A stretch of 64,000 bases of DNA, taken from Desarmillaria ectypa. Its lineage: Eukaryota > Basidiomycota > Agaricomycetes > Agaricales > Physalacriaceae. The notes under the pieces are model-generated. The model was not told where the DNA came from and ran no database searches. It saw only the letters and a program-made list of their open reading frames with translations. Below, in pieces: positions 1-11,041 of the stretch. Both the position numbers and the translations under genes were made by a program. How positions within the stretch are numbered: the first letter of the stretch is position 1; each line of letters starts with the position of its first letter. Where the stretch lies: positions 2,294,001 through 2,358,000 of the forward strand of contig JAUDYN010000006.1 in assembly GCA_030407005.1 (NCBI GenBank), given 5' to 3'.

Positions 1-1726
1 ATGAGCGGATGTTGCACTCAAAAAATTGGCAGGAACGAAATTTTTGACCCTAAGATCCAGTAGCGGCAATTGCCGGTCCCCGATTCTTTCCTTTTGTACG
101 AAGAAAGTGGGCTGTATCTGAACTGTATTTGTTTTGTTGACTCGGTGGCTTTGGGTAACTGCTCGTTCAAGAAGAATTAAATAAGACACACCTTGATCAG
201 ATGTGGAAAAGTACTTAGTGGTGCCAAAAGATCGCATTTTGCACAATCTAAATCTCAGAGTGATATGTGCTCTTCATTTGAACTGCTTGCCCATGCATAT
301 ACGCATTAGGCCTCGAACAAGGAAATATTACCTACTACGTACCGTGAGCTCGTGGTTACTTGCAGATCTTCCTGACTTTGAAAAATGAAATACTTGAGTC
401 AGCATGTCTCTTGCCTCCGAATTTGCTACCAGTGTGTCGAAACTTATGCGAAGCTTTTGAAGTTGCTCTCAGTAGCAGAAAACACGGCCAGAGACGCACA
501 AATCCTCTTCCCTCGAGATCATTCATGAAATTCTTGAGGAACTAATAAAGAAATAAAGAAGGGACACCCAAGCACCGATCTCATGTTCACATGTTAATGG
601 ATCCTTCTTGCCTCCAGTTTTCTATTGCCTTTCTCAAGGAGGTGGAATTGAAGAGCGTGTCTGGCTGCGACCATTTTTGGGAATTGTTGTTCGAATCTTC
701 CCCTTTGTCAGAAACCTCAGTGTCTTTTTCCGTGGCTCGCTCATTTGCCCGTAGTCAACAACGGTATTTTACGTCCTCCTGTCGCCATCTTCTCTGATTA
801 CCATAGGTTTGGATGACACTCGCGTTACTGGATATACTTGTTGCTGCGGGAAACAATACTATAAAGAAATCTTTTCCGATATGCCTTCGCCTTCCTCGAC
901 ACCCGGAAGAGGTTTCCTTATCCCCATTCTCTAATTGTTCGATCGGTCCGCATATGGCATAGCCTGAAACTCTTCGAATTACAGCCCGAACAAACCATAG
1001 AACCGATCGATGGATCCAAGACTTGAATCCAGCGCTTACATACACTGAATAGCTTGAAGTCTCTTTTCCTCTCACATGCATGGACGCATCTTGTGGATGG
1101 TCTTTACTCTATCAAGATGGAGGTTGAAGACCGTGATGTCGTCTTCTCCTCAGGTCTCTTCTACGCGAAGACTCCCGAGTCTTCGAGACGTTTTCGTCCG
1201 ACGCACGGATCCCCCCTGCGGCTAAGTATCCAATACCCCGTTTCGCTTGCGCCGAGTAGCCATACAAGTCTTACTTTCCGAACCCGCAGAAAGTTTCTTC
1301 GTTTCCACTGTCCATACGCTCCACGTAGAAGTCAACGCTGCACACAAGTATCACAGAACCATTGTCTGCTTGAACAGTGGGTAAATGATCTAGAAGTTGG
1401 TACCAAGGAATAGGAATGTCTAATCGAGAACGTCGCCTTTTCGCAAATTTTCGATATCGATCTCTTCGTAGTGCCATAAGTGAGGAGAGGCCTGCTCAAT
1501 CGAGGCATCTGGTTGCGAGCAGACGCTGTGGTATCGCGATTCCACGCTCCACCCTTGCTGATCGTCTGGCTAAACCCTCATGGTAAAAGTGTATCAGGTT
1601 GTCGTAATCCACCGAGTTGGAGAAACGGAATCTTGTTTCAAGGTTGAGATCGGACGGTGAGGATTTAGATTTGTTAAGTGGATATAGATAAAGTAAATTG
1701 ATAATTTACTCGTCCCAAAGAAAGAT
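1..1726. other. Left-edge stretch without a recognisable gene
   Basis: Only short frames (at most about 120 codons) are open, on both strands, and none shows a familiar motif, a splice-consistent chain of exons or a codon pattern like the real genes further right. The stretch could contain the 3' untranslated region of the DUF6533 gene that ends at 1727. Confidence 0.4.
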
Positions 1727-3432
1727 TCAAATTATAACGACTGGATGTCTATGCTCGGAACGCATCGAGCGTAACTGCATCATTTCAATATCGGACACAG
1801 CGGTGTGGGACACATGTACCTGGTCACCAAGTGGATCCACGGCTTTATTCGATCCTTCATCAGGGGAGCCAATAGCTTTGGACTCGATGACCTCTTGTTT
1901 CGCTCGGCGAACGTTAAAGATGATTCTGTTAGACATGACACATGAAAGTGTGACGGAAAATCCTATAGGAATCTCCAGAAGGTCGGCCTGTGGCAGTGGT
2001 CAGATGATGTCATCATATCTCAATCTCGAATTCTTACCGGAGCAGTAGTCCAGACTAGTAAATTAGTGAGGTATGTTGCGAACATGCTGCAGAGATAATC
2101 AGACACAGGAAGAAAGAAAGAAGTGGCGTATTTACACCACAAAATAGAAGACTGAATCTCGGATGAGGATGCTAACGAGATGGCGTCCGGAACTAAAGAG
2201 AGGGCCGTCGGAGCTGAACGTTTGGAATCCCCGAAATAGCGCCAGTCCGCACAACAAGGACTCAAATGCAATCATCGGTATCCAGAAAGTGTAGAAATAG
2301 TCCGGTATTCCGCTCGGAACACAGAAAGAAGTACCTGGAAGGGTGTGCGACACTGCTACCAGCCGGTTTTCAGTCATTCGAGCTGAGGGATGAACAGGAC
2401 ATACTGCTTATTTTAGATAGAACGATACCCATCACAACTGCTGCGCTCGCTGAACATGTAACAAAGCTTGTGACCATGAGGGCCAACACTTTTTTGTTGA
2501 GGAGATACAATGCGTAAAGTCGCATCTGTAAAATAACTTATGTTGCTTATATATGAGTACATATGGGCAAGAATAGAGAGTAGACAGACCTTCCGCTATC
2601 ATGCATGCAATTATGCCTGTCCATCCTTGCCACTGGAAGAAACGATGACCTTCAATGTGATTAGTCGTGGCCGGAGGTTGCGGAATGAATAACGTACAAC
2701 TATGTAAAAAGGTCGCATCCCATAGTCGGTCCGCATGGAATTCCCGAAGACTTACAACTAACGAAAACTGGTCAGAGACTCCTGAAAGGAGTTAAGGCCA
2801 AGCCTTACCGAATCAGACAGCGGCATCATGAAAAGGCCTATAAGTGCGGCAAGTCTACATCAGAAACGTACGGTCTCTGTCTTTGGCGGGTCACGAACCA
2901 TAGTAATTGAAGCTGAGAGAAAAGGCATCAGGATGAGCGTTAAATCCTAGGAGAAAGCAAACACACATGACGGATGATAGAGTGTAATATCGATTCTGAG
3001 GTAACGACAAGTCATTGCATCGCTCGAGACTCAAACTTAGATGAAGGCATACAATTATGAATAAGGTTTTGCCGATAGACCAGTGGCTCCTCTACATGAA
3101 CGGTCATTGACGCCCGTACTCAGGTCTAGGTAGCACGTACCCAAACCAACTCTACCTGGTGTAAGATTAAACGAAGTGGGTAATCAGGATGGTTAGACGG
3201 AAGCTTACTTCATCATCGAGTGTAATCACTTGTGTGAAGAACAGGTCCAGTTCAGTCGCAAGAACAAGGCGTAGTGCTACTTACGATGGTCGAACAACAC
3301 TATCACCCCCGAGGCCACTGAAATGAAATGAATAATCACGCTTCCGCCAAGTGATATAGTTAACTCACAAGCAGAATACCGCACTGACTGGACGTCCCGT
3401 AGTCCAGCAGCGATGAGCTTATTCAACGACAT
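1727..3432 (-). CDS. DUF6533 multi-pass membrane protein, copy A
   Basis: Seen: a chain of short exons reads as a seven-helix protein. The start ATG is at 3432 (MSLNKLIAAGLRDVQSVRY). After splicing the first helix and its signature read LFDHLITLDDEVELVW, split over exons of about 33, 20 and 15 nt. WQGWTGIIACMIAE follows near 2630, MRLYALYLLNKKVLAL near 2510-2470, a hydrophobic exon ending RDSVFYFVV near 2135, and the C-terminal NRIIFNVRRA near 1930, before a stop at 1727. Known: this order (YDH-like motif, W-x-G-W, M-R-x-Y-A-L-Y, R-x-x-x-N-x-R) is typical of DUF6533 proteins, which are abundant in Agaricomycetes and have no assigned function. Inference: a plasma-membrane or endomembrane protein. 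The frame spans of the 2.7-3.1 kb exons are only partly resolved. The second copy lies at 5176-6849 on the other strand. Confidence 0.8.
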
Positions 3433-5175
3433 GAGATGGCAGATCAGCTCGATCCCACGAGGGAAACAAAAACAAGAAGCTACTTTCCGGTGTCTTTTTG
3501 AAGTGTCGTCATCGCCGTTGAACCTCCACTTCCAAAGAGACCTGCTGATATCACATAAGCGCTGAAGCGTTTTGGTCAAATGTGTTGAGAACTAGTCTCC
3601 GATGTTTATCGAACTGATCGGGATCCGACATATCCCCATTTACCTTTCCGATGCATGGAGACAGCGAACTCGAAAACAAATGATTCGTTGAACCTGGGCT
3701 GACGCATGCTGACAATAACGCGGAATATAGGATGTCCTAGGTGACTAGAGGATGAACGAACCCAAGTAATCATGATATAAAAGGCGTACATCATCGGACA
3801 AGGGTATCAAGAAGTTCCCAACCCACCAGGTTGGCCTTGTGAGCAGGGGGCTATAGAATTTAGCAAAGGATGATCCGTAGTATTATTTTACTTGGATCGG
3901 CCGATACTCAATGTCCAAATCGGCAAGGGGATATCATTGAAGCTTCGACGCCGGGCTTTACTGGAGATCTTGAGCAAGTCCATATGAAGATCACTTCATA
4001 CGTCGAAGCACTAACACCTCTCTAAAATCATCAGTACTTCATTAGAAAAAGCCCTAGCGTCTGGTACGGGCGCGTTCATTCTGAAGTCACGACCTCACAC
4101 ATTGGTGCCTTGTGATATTTCGGCCAGGTGCACTGGAGGTCGTTCGAGACTTGAGATGTCCTATATCTGCAACGGACATAGATAACTTGAGAGCCACTAA
4201 CGTAACCTGGGATCAGTATAACCAGGGTCCAGCGCCCAATGAGACTGCCCGTTCAATGATTAATGATTCGATGGAAGGTAGACGATATGTGAGAACACTA
4301 CACACACGACATACCGTGGAGGGCACTGCCAGGTGTAAGTGGAAATATTTCCCGGGCCGTCATATTTCCACGCTCTCGGCCACTATCGGCCGACCTCTTT
4401 TATTAGGCTCCCATTGGCAGTTGTCGCAACTTGTAATCTTGCGGTTCCGAGCACCGAACCTGGATCATTCCGTCTCACCGCTATTCTTTCCAGGCCCAGG
4501 TCACTGGCTACTTGGGCTTGGGTGTCGTTCCCTGCCCAGCCAGTCGACTTATCAAAGGGTGACGTTTCATGCAACTTGGTTCCAGACTTCCACAATGCGT
4601 CGACGAAGCCGGTGTGGTTCGTGTTCGAGATACTGGTCAATACATTAAACGATATGGCTATGTTTACTGTGGTGAATATTTTCATTTGTTGGCGATCTAT
4701 GGTCCAGATGCAGTAGCTGTACAAAATAATCGCAAGGCTATCCACCTGATGTTTTGTATAAACTGTGCCTATCTTCCATCCGTTCAGGTACTAGCACCGG
4801 CACCTGCACCTATCATTCAAACTGATGTTGAGCAATGACCAGCGGCCAGTATGCAGTGTCTCTATTCTCCTCTTCTACGCTGAAGGGAGACGGGGGTAGA
4901 TGATTTGGTTCTTATCTACGTTCAAAAGTCCATGTCCACCAAGTTGTACGAAGAACATCGAAGTAGCGGTGATGATCATGCGTCATTTCGCATGACAGTC
5001 GGACAGATGAGATGCAGATCAGAATAGGTCTGATCTGGTGGACTATAAGCTGAGGTAAAAGTGTCTGTGCTGTAACATACTTATCTTCCCCCGACTCTCT
5101 TTACCATTCAACACGTCCCGGCCCATTACCCTTCAAAGGTGCCTCAAGGATTCCCATGTTTGCAAAGACCCAACA
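3433..5175. other. Intergenic region between the divergent DUF6533 genes
   Basis: This 1.7 kb stretch should hold the promoters of both DUF6533 genes. From 4112 to 4838 three plus-strand frames and one minus-strand frame stay open for 90-178 codons, but the longest begins with GTG, none has a known motif, and they do not join into one spliced protein. I cannot support a gene here. Confidence 0.4.
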
Positions 5176-6849
5176 ATGCCGATGATTAACTCGGGCAGCC
5201 TTCGATTAGAATATGAAGATTTGTAAGTCTGCCAATGATCATTTCTATGTCAGCTTGACACGTACCCGGTGTAGAAACGTCAATTATTACTTTTCCCTAG
5301 TGGCTTTATGTGAGACTGACATTTTCTGTCATACCTGATACTGACCATCTCTTTTAGCGATACTGTACTACGACTATGCTCTCACCTTTGGCTTGGAAGT
5401 ATCCCGTTTTTGGGTACATCGGGGGTTCTCCTGGGCCGCTTTCTTTTTCTATCTGAATCGCTATCTCGGCATATTTGGGCATGTAGCGGTTGCTATGGAA
5501 TACTTTTGGACAGGGTATCCTTCCAATAAAGCTCAGGTGAGTCCTGAACTTGAGTTTGCTCGACCTATGTTGAGTTTTAAGTTCGGAAGATGTCAGTGGC
5601 ACTGCTCGTAATGACTGTAACTGCTTAGCGACGCGTCAAGTTTAGATGTCTCAAACTCCAAACGTATCATCAATACTTCGTTATCGTTGTACAGATCGTG
5701 GTCGCAGGTGTGCAGAGCCCACCATAACCATCACGTTATGTTGATCTTTTCTTCCAGTGATGCTGATCATGCGCACATATGCACTATACGACCGAAGTCG
5801 CAAAATTCTCATCGTTCAAATAGGTGTTGCCATTACAGCTACTATTCTAGGCGCTGTGAGTACCTCTCCCTGTTGTTGATCCGTTTCTCAAGTTCTGCTA
5901 GTACGCAGTCGCGTCGGGTAAAAAACCGATTCCTGATGAGACTCCCGCTGATATCGTTCCGCACATTGGCTGTTCCACATCGCTGACGAAGGACTCGTAC
6001 GTATGCCGCTCATATCTCCGGGGATGTTTGTTCACTTGCTATCTTTGGCTGTAGCGCCGTGCGTTCGTGTTCTTCTCCATTTCCCCGCCCGACCGAGCTG
6101 TTGACATCTATCACATCAGGCCTGGGAACCGCCTGGTGCGGCATGCTGGTGTTTGACATCATGGTGTTCACCCTCACCCTTCACAAGGCATTGCAGCTTC
6201 AGCGTGCTGGTGGGGTTGATTTACTCACTCTACTGCTGAGAGATGGTTAGTGCCTTCATCCTTATCAGTCCGATAATCACGCTGAGAGATATGTACAGGC
6301 TCGATTTATTTTGGGTAAGTCATGGAGCCTCGGGTAGCTGTCACATCTTGATAATCATCGCAACAGAGTTATTATTGTCTCCAACCTTGCCAATATATTG
6401 ACCTTCTTCGTGAGTCCGATAGTCCCATGACAATCATAAGAACCAAGCTAACCATTTTTCACTGGCAGCTGGGAAACGTTTGTTGCTATTTACACTTCAA
6501 TCTATATGTTCCTCACCCTATTTTTTGTTCAGGCCCACATTCGAGGGGTAGTCACGACATTTACGAACGTGTACGTGCTGCTGATGAATCTGTAACCAAT
6601 AACTGATAATACCCTATTCCCAGAGTTTCAAGTACGATGCTCTCACGACTTATGCTAAATATCAGGGATCCAAAACTTGTCCGTACTCCACTGAGTACGA
6701 CACTGACGGAATATCCTATGATATCCACTTTTGTCGACTCACCTACGAGGCTTGGGCCCGCAGCACCTGTCCGTATGGACCCTGAAGGCCACAGCGGACA
6801 CTCCGGTGCACAGTTAACTATAGATGACTCCGCCACACAGGTGTGCTAA
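5176..6849 (+). CDS. DUF6533 multi-pass membrane protein, copy B
   Basis: Seen: ATG at 5176. Exon 1 (5176-5222) joins two micro-exons, 5254-5261 (8 nt) and 5301-5309 (9 nt), then the exon from 5358 to 5536. The joined frame reads DFLTLALSILYYDYALTFG, the N-terminal DUF6533 signature. Downstream exons give MLIMRTYALYDRSRKILIV (about 5760), a Cys-containing loop ending IGCSTSLTKDS (about 5990), GTAWCGMLVFDIMVFTLTLHK (about 6125), VIIVSNLANILTFF (about 6370-6410) and MLSRLMLNIRDPKLVR (about 6637). A hydrophilic tail ends at the stop at 6847-6849. Known: this is the standard DUF6533 architecture, with about seven helices and a cytoplasmic C-terminal R-L-M-L-N-x-R motif; function unknown. Odd: the two micro-exons are needed to restore the frame. 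The splice between about 6000 and 6125 is uncertain. Confidence 0.82.
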
Positions 6850-7268
6850 CAATAGCAACAGGAAACGACATAGAACTGCTTGACATACAGTGATATCGCC
6901 GAGTACGTTAATTAGCGGAGTCCGCTGCAGACTTTCACGCTGCATCTACCCGTCGTCTCACCACAATGAACTCCTGGGCGCCATCTGATCGACAGAGGTG
7001 CTTCCAAGGAGGAGGAGAAAGGTAAGGAGGCGAGGAGTAATAAAACGAGAGGGTTAGAGGGTTATACGCATGCTTTACCTGGTCTCAGGTTTATGATTAC
7101 GAAGAGATTCATCAGCGGCATATTGTAACCGATGCAACCTGTAATAATATCTCTCTAGTATGTACAGGACTCTCGACAATAGGTACCACTACATTCATTA
7201 TACAAAGCTTGCAATAGATGAAAGCGAACGAATCCGAATCCCTATCATTAGTCGCTACAGAGTCCCGA
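6850..7268. other. Intergenic, convergent gene ends
   Basis: The stretch lies between the stop of the plus-strand DUF6533 gene and the stop of the minus-strand kinase-like gene. It presumably holds both 3' ends. No other signal is seen. Confidence 0.4.
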
Positions 7269-9660
7269 TCAAATAACTAACCCGTCCATTTTCACTGGTA
7301 ACTCGTCATGACGATCTTCCTCCGAATGCTCCCACAAGAATCGGGCAGTTCGTGATTGCTGGGTCACTATAAGCCAAGCCTCGAGTCTCCTTCCCAGTTC
7401 TCCACCTCGGCCGCCGCATATGTCCCCCGTCGTATTAAGCATCTGTTCTTTCTCCAGCTCCTTCTCTAAAGGCAGCGGTAACTTCGACGAAGGTTTTCTC
7501 CTCCCTGCAGCGCCGGCACTATGAGACTCAGGCGCGGGAATAACTGTAGAGTCATTTAACCAATCCTCCTCGGATTCTTCAGGGCCTAAAATGCTGTTAA
7601 CTAGGCCCTCTTCCCAGCCGTCCCATTCGACAAAACGGTGAGCCATGCGCAAACGCGTGCCAGCAGCTTCATAGTGCAGCCAGTCCATTGCGAGAGATGC
7701 ATTTTGGTCCTTGCTCTTGGAAGCTATTTCCACAACAATGTCGCGAAAAAGTTTAGCCGTGAAAGGACTGGCCTGAAGGAAAGCTGGAAGATGTGCGCAA
7801 GCCCAGAGCGGTCGAGTCGTAGTTGACTCCCAATCAATTATACACGTCTCAAAAATATGGTGTTAAGAAAGAGAAAGAATAAGAAGCTTGCAACGCGCTC
7901 ACAATGGTTGTCGGGTCTTCAGTGTCCACAAACACGTTCTCCAGACTCAGATCATGACAATCGAGTCCAAACATCTCCGCTTCCGAAGAAGACCCTTCCT
8001 TCTTCACTTTATTGGCTAGCTTCTCCATCAGGTTCAGCCACCTATTGGTCTCTGCCCGAACACGTTCGACCCGCTGTTCAAGATGAGCGATCAAGAATGT
8101 ACTTCTTTGCATCCTCCGATAATCGCGATACATTGCGTCGCCAGGTCCGTCCCACTCTGCCTCGCTCTCCTCCAAATCCCACTCATCACTATCGTCACTC
8201 TGGTCTCCCGGGACAGCCTGTAGTTGATGGTGGCGTGACGACATGATTTCGTCGGGATCAAGATGGAGTCTGTGTGGCGCTGATTTGCCTTCGTTTTCGC
8301 GTATGACGCCATATACTTCCCTCTCTGTGCAAGACTCAAAATAGGATTGGCTTGTCGACCAAGGACCGCGATTAATTTCGTCAGGATGGGCCAAGTCACC
8401 TCGGTGGGATCCGAAGAATGGCCATGAAATGATGGGACCGACACGGTACCCTTTCTTGGCATGGGATTTGGGGGTGGCGGTAATGGGGAACGTGATACTG
8501 GACATCGCTAGTGTTGGTGAGAACGGAAAGGCGGAGTAATGGGTCTGTACTGCCTTTGGCGTCGCCGCATTCGAAAAGGATGGAGTTGAAGCAGGGCTCG
8601 GGCCGAAATAGAGCGATCCCAATTGGGAAAAACGGTGAGCGAACAGCGGTAACACCATCTTCGCGATGTTCCTAAGAAGTTTGACGAGATCATTATAGCC
8701 CAGTGAATGGTAAACTTCCGCGAGGGGCCTTCCCGGTGCCTGAAAGTATGGAATAGGTCTACGAAGACACAGGGTTCTGTGGGTAAAATGCATACCTTAG
8801 ACATCAAAATGTACTCTCCGCCAAGCCGGTTATACGGATTAGAGTCAAAGTGATAAACAAACGGAACCGGAATGTTCGTGTTTTGCCGCAAGTACTGCAT
8901 TGTAGCGACTTCCGACTCTGTTTTGAGTCGGGGCATGAATCTGCGGGCTACCCTAGCGACGACTTGCCTACCATCAACAAGGGTAACGAGATAAGCCTAC
9001 AAGAAAGGTAAGACTGGCGAGATAGCTGTGACGAGAGAGACGAGCCTTGTGGAAAGTTCCTAGACGTAAAGATAAGCGTCCAGTTAACTATAATGAGACA
9101 CGGCGACATACCTGCGCTAAGAAACGTGATTCGAGCGGGGTTAGTGGCAAACTTTTCGCGGACGACGTCTTTGAGAACGGATCTATCAACGAGAAATGGC
9201 AATGCACCGTGGAGAGCAGCGTCCGCCTGCTTCTCTTTTCGCCGGTCTGCATGTTCCACGTCCCAATTCCACTCAAGTGTTTCTTCAGGGGCCATCGTTG
9301 TCGTAGGCAGAGAATGGTGAATATCGGGTCGACCGTGCAGTCCGGCATCGCAAGTCATGTCAGGATCTCGAAGAGTCGTTGTCGGATCCTGAGCACCGAA
9401 ACGCGGGGATGTCTGCCAACGGACGATAGAAGAATCGATACCAGGAATCGACCAGTAGAAAGGAAAAGTCTGATATGAACCCAACAACGAGCGATTGCTA
9501 GGTAAATGTATCGGGTAGGTATAAAAGGGAGGTTAAGATTGGTAACGTACTGGATGGATTGATTGAATTCATGCTCGGCAATAAGCTGTTTGTCATTGCT
9601 TTGTGGTGCCTTCCCGATTTGCAAAGCAGCGTGATCGTGTATTGTCAATGTCATCGCCAT
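7269..9660 (-). CDS. APH-fold phosphotransferase-like protein (AIM9-type)
   Basis: Seen: about 700 residues in at least six exons. The start ATG is at 9660 (MAMTLTIHDHAALQIGK); its exon splices at 9548 to the frame LLGSYQTFPFYWS. The N-lobe reads TFHKAYLVTLVDGRQVVARV, with the helix-C-type ESEVATMQYL near 8910 and GGEYILMSK as hinge (about 8815). The catalytic loop HDLSLENVFVD lies near 7950 and the DFG-equivalent IIDWES near 7835. Between hinge and catalytic loop sits a long insert with an acidic run (DDSDEWDLEESEAEWD, about 8190). Known: H-D-x4-N and I-D-W-E are Brenner and metal-binding motifs of aminoglycoside/choline-kinase-fold proteins, and fungal AIM9-like members are large with inserts. 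Inference: small-molecule or protein kinase-like, substrate unknown. One intron (about 9060-9010) appears to use a GC donor. The stop is at 7269. Not an antibiotic-resistance gene. Confidence 0.78.
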
Positions 9661-9881
9661 GTCTGCTGACAGATCCCGCAACGGTGCACAGTGTATCCCG
9701 CCAGTTGCGGGGAAGGAGGATCGACCTGAATGCGGGGAAGTGGTCCATGAAGGTCTTTAATTTTATGTGGCAAAGATGCAGGTCCTCTGATCAATCACCG
9801 CTCAATGTCCAGAGCCCAGATGCACCGGGATCCGTAACGGTCATGCTTCGGTTTATCTACGCGACTTGCACGGCACGGTGT

Positions 9882-10239
9882 CTACAAAGATATTCCGTAT
9901 ACATTCTTTCGTTCCCGCGACATGAATGGGGACACTTCCTGGACGGTATCATGAAAACGTGCTGTAGTATTTGTATCAAAACACTTTACTGGGCCAGAAC
10001 ATGATAAAGAAGACTGACATGTTCCGGTAGCGCAGGGACGGAACTCCGCCGTCACTGTATCTTAGACCAGCAACGGCGACAACAGAGTACTCACGCAGAA
10101 CCACCACGAAGCTGGGCGCCAAGCATACATAGTATGGGTTCTTCAAGAAGCTACTAGCGCCAAGTCTCCCAGCCTTGCCAAGGCGCGAGAACAACCTGTT
10201 AATATCGTAGAAGAACTTCGGGTGCCAGAGGACTGTCAT
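9882..10239 (-). CDS. Small two-exon ORF, unknown (candidate)
   Basis: Seen: an ATG at 10239 opens MTVLWHPKFFYDINRLF and stays open to a good donor (C|GTGAGT) near 10092. A plausible acceptor near 9985 continues the frame to a stop at 9882, giving about 83 residues. It starts only about 18 bp after the stop of the candidate gene at 10258-10620, so the two may be exons of one transcript whose junction I could not resolve. No family is recognised and there is no clear transmembrane segment. It could be a chance frame. Confidence 0.25.
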
Positions 10240-10257
10240 GCTGTTAATTTGTTCGGG

Positions 10258-10620
10258 TCATGTCGTAAAGATATGGAACACTGAACTTTGCGGGGCTCCG
10301 AGGTGAGAGAGACGCGGGGTATAGGGGTACGATAATAATCGCCGCGGTAATATCGAAGGAACCGTAGCAGACTCTGCAGACAACGATATTGTTAAAGGTT
10401 GTTTCTGAAGCACAGACAGTCAACTCGCCGCATTTGCTTGGCGGCTGTCAATGACATGTTCACGTACGCCAGCCTTCGGGAAATGGACAACGTGCACTGC
10501 GAATACTGCGAGTCCGAAGTAAAAGATGAACAACGCACCCCAAATGATATCAATGTTGCCATAGCTCTTAATGAGAGCGCGCTTGAGTGATGAGGTGCCA
10601 ATGAATGGAAGGTGCGCTGG
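10258..10620 (-). CDS. Candidate membrane-protein gene fragment, unknown
   Basis: Seen: an exon near 10615-10470 encodes a hydrophobic stretch (IDIIWGALFIFYFGLAVFAV) followed by HFPKAG. It is spliced through a clean GTACGT...CAG intron into a second exon in the same phase, which ends with a stop at 10258. The phase match and the membrane segment argue for real coding sequence. The 5' exons, upstream of 10620 on the minus strand, were not resolved. No family is recognised; it may be a small tail-region membrane protein. The neighbouring APH-like and amidase genes give no functional clue. Confidence 0.35.
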
Positions 10621-11041
10621 AAGTTTGTTTACGGCCCGAGACGCACGAGAGATAAAGAGAGAGAAAATTTTGACACATATAGTGATCCATCAATTGGACC
10701 ACATGCAAACTCCAGACGGAGACTACACGAAGTCAAGTATACGAGTGAGCACTGAGAGACCCCACCTATTAATGCAGATCGGTTATCTCTGGTAAATTTA
10801 ATGAGAGACTATCGCAGTCTGGGCAGGTATTAGTAAGGGTCCGAGCGGATGACGAATGAATGATACAGTGGGAAAGTGGGATGACGCGACGGTTAACGGA
10901 AGTGAGCGGACCAGAAAAAAAAAGTCTACAAATTGCAGCTTGTTCTCTCCTATCATTTCCAGAATAACCGACCTGAAATACAGATAAGTATGTCAATACG
11001 AACCCCCGGAAAACCCCCTTGCACTTACCAAATGGAATACT
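10621..11041. other. Stretch upstream of the candidate membrane gene and downstream of the amidase
   Basis: It may hold 5' exons of the minus-strand candidate gene. I see no motif or convincing exon, only short frames on both strands. Confidence 0.3.

Noticed and set aside
4112..4838. Long overlapping open frames on both strands between the DUF6533 genes
   Set aside because: The longest begins at GTG, none has a motif or membrane pattern, and three phases are open at once, which suggests a chance shortage of stop codons.
7857..8246. Plus-strand 129-codon frame
   Set aside because: It is antisense to the catalytic-loop exon of the kinase-like gene, which has clear motifs.
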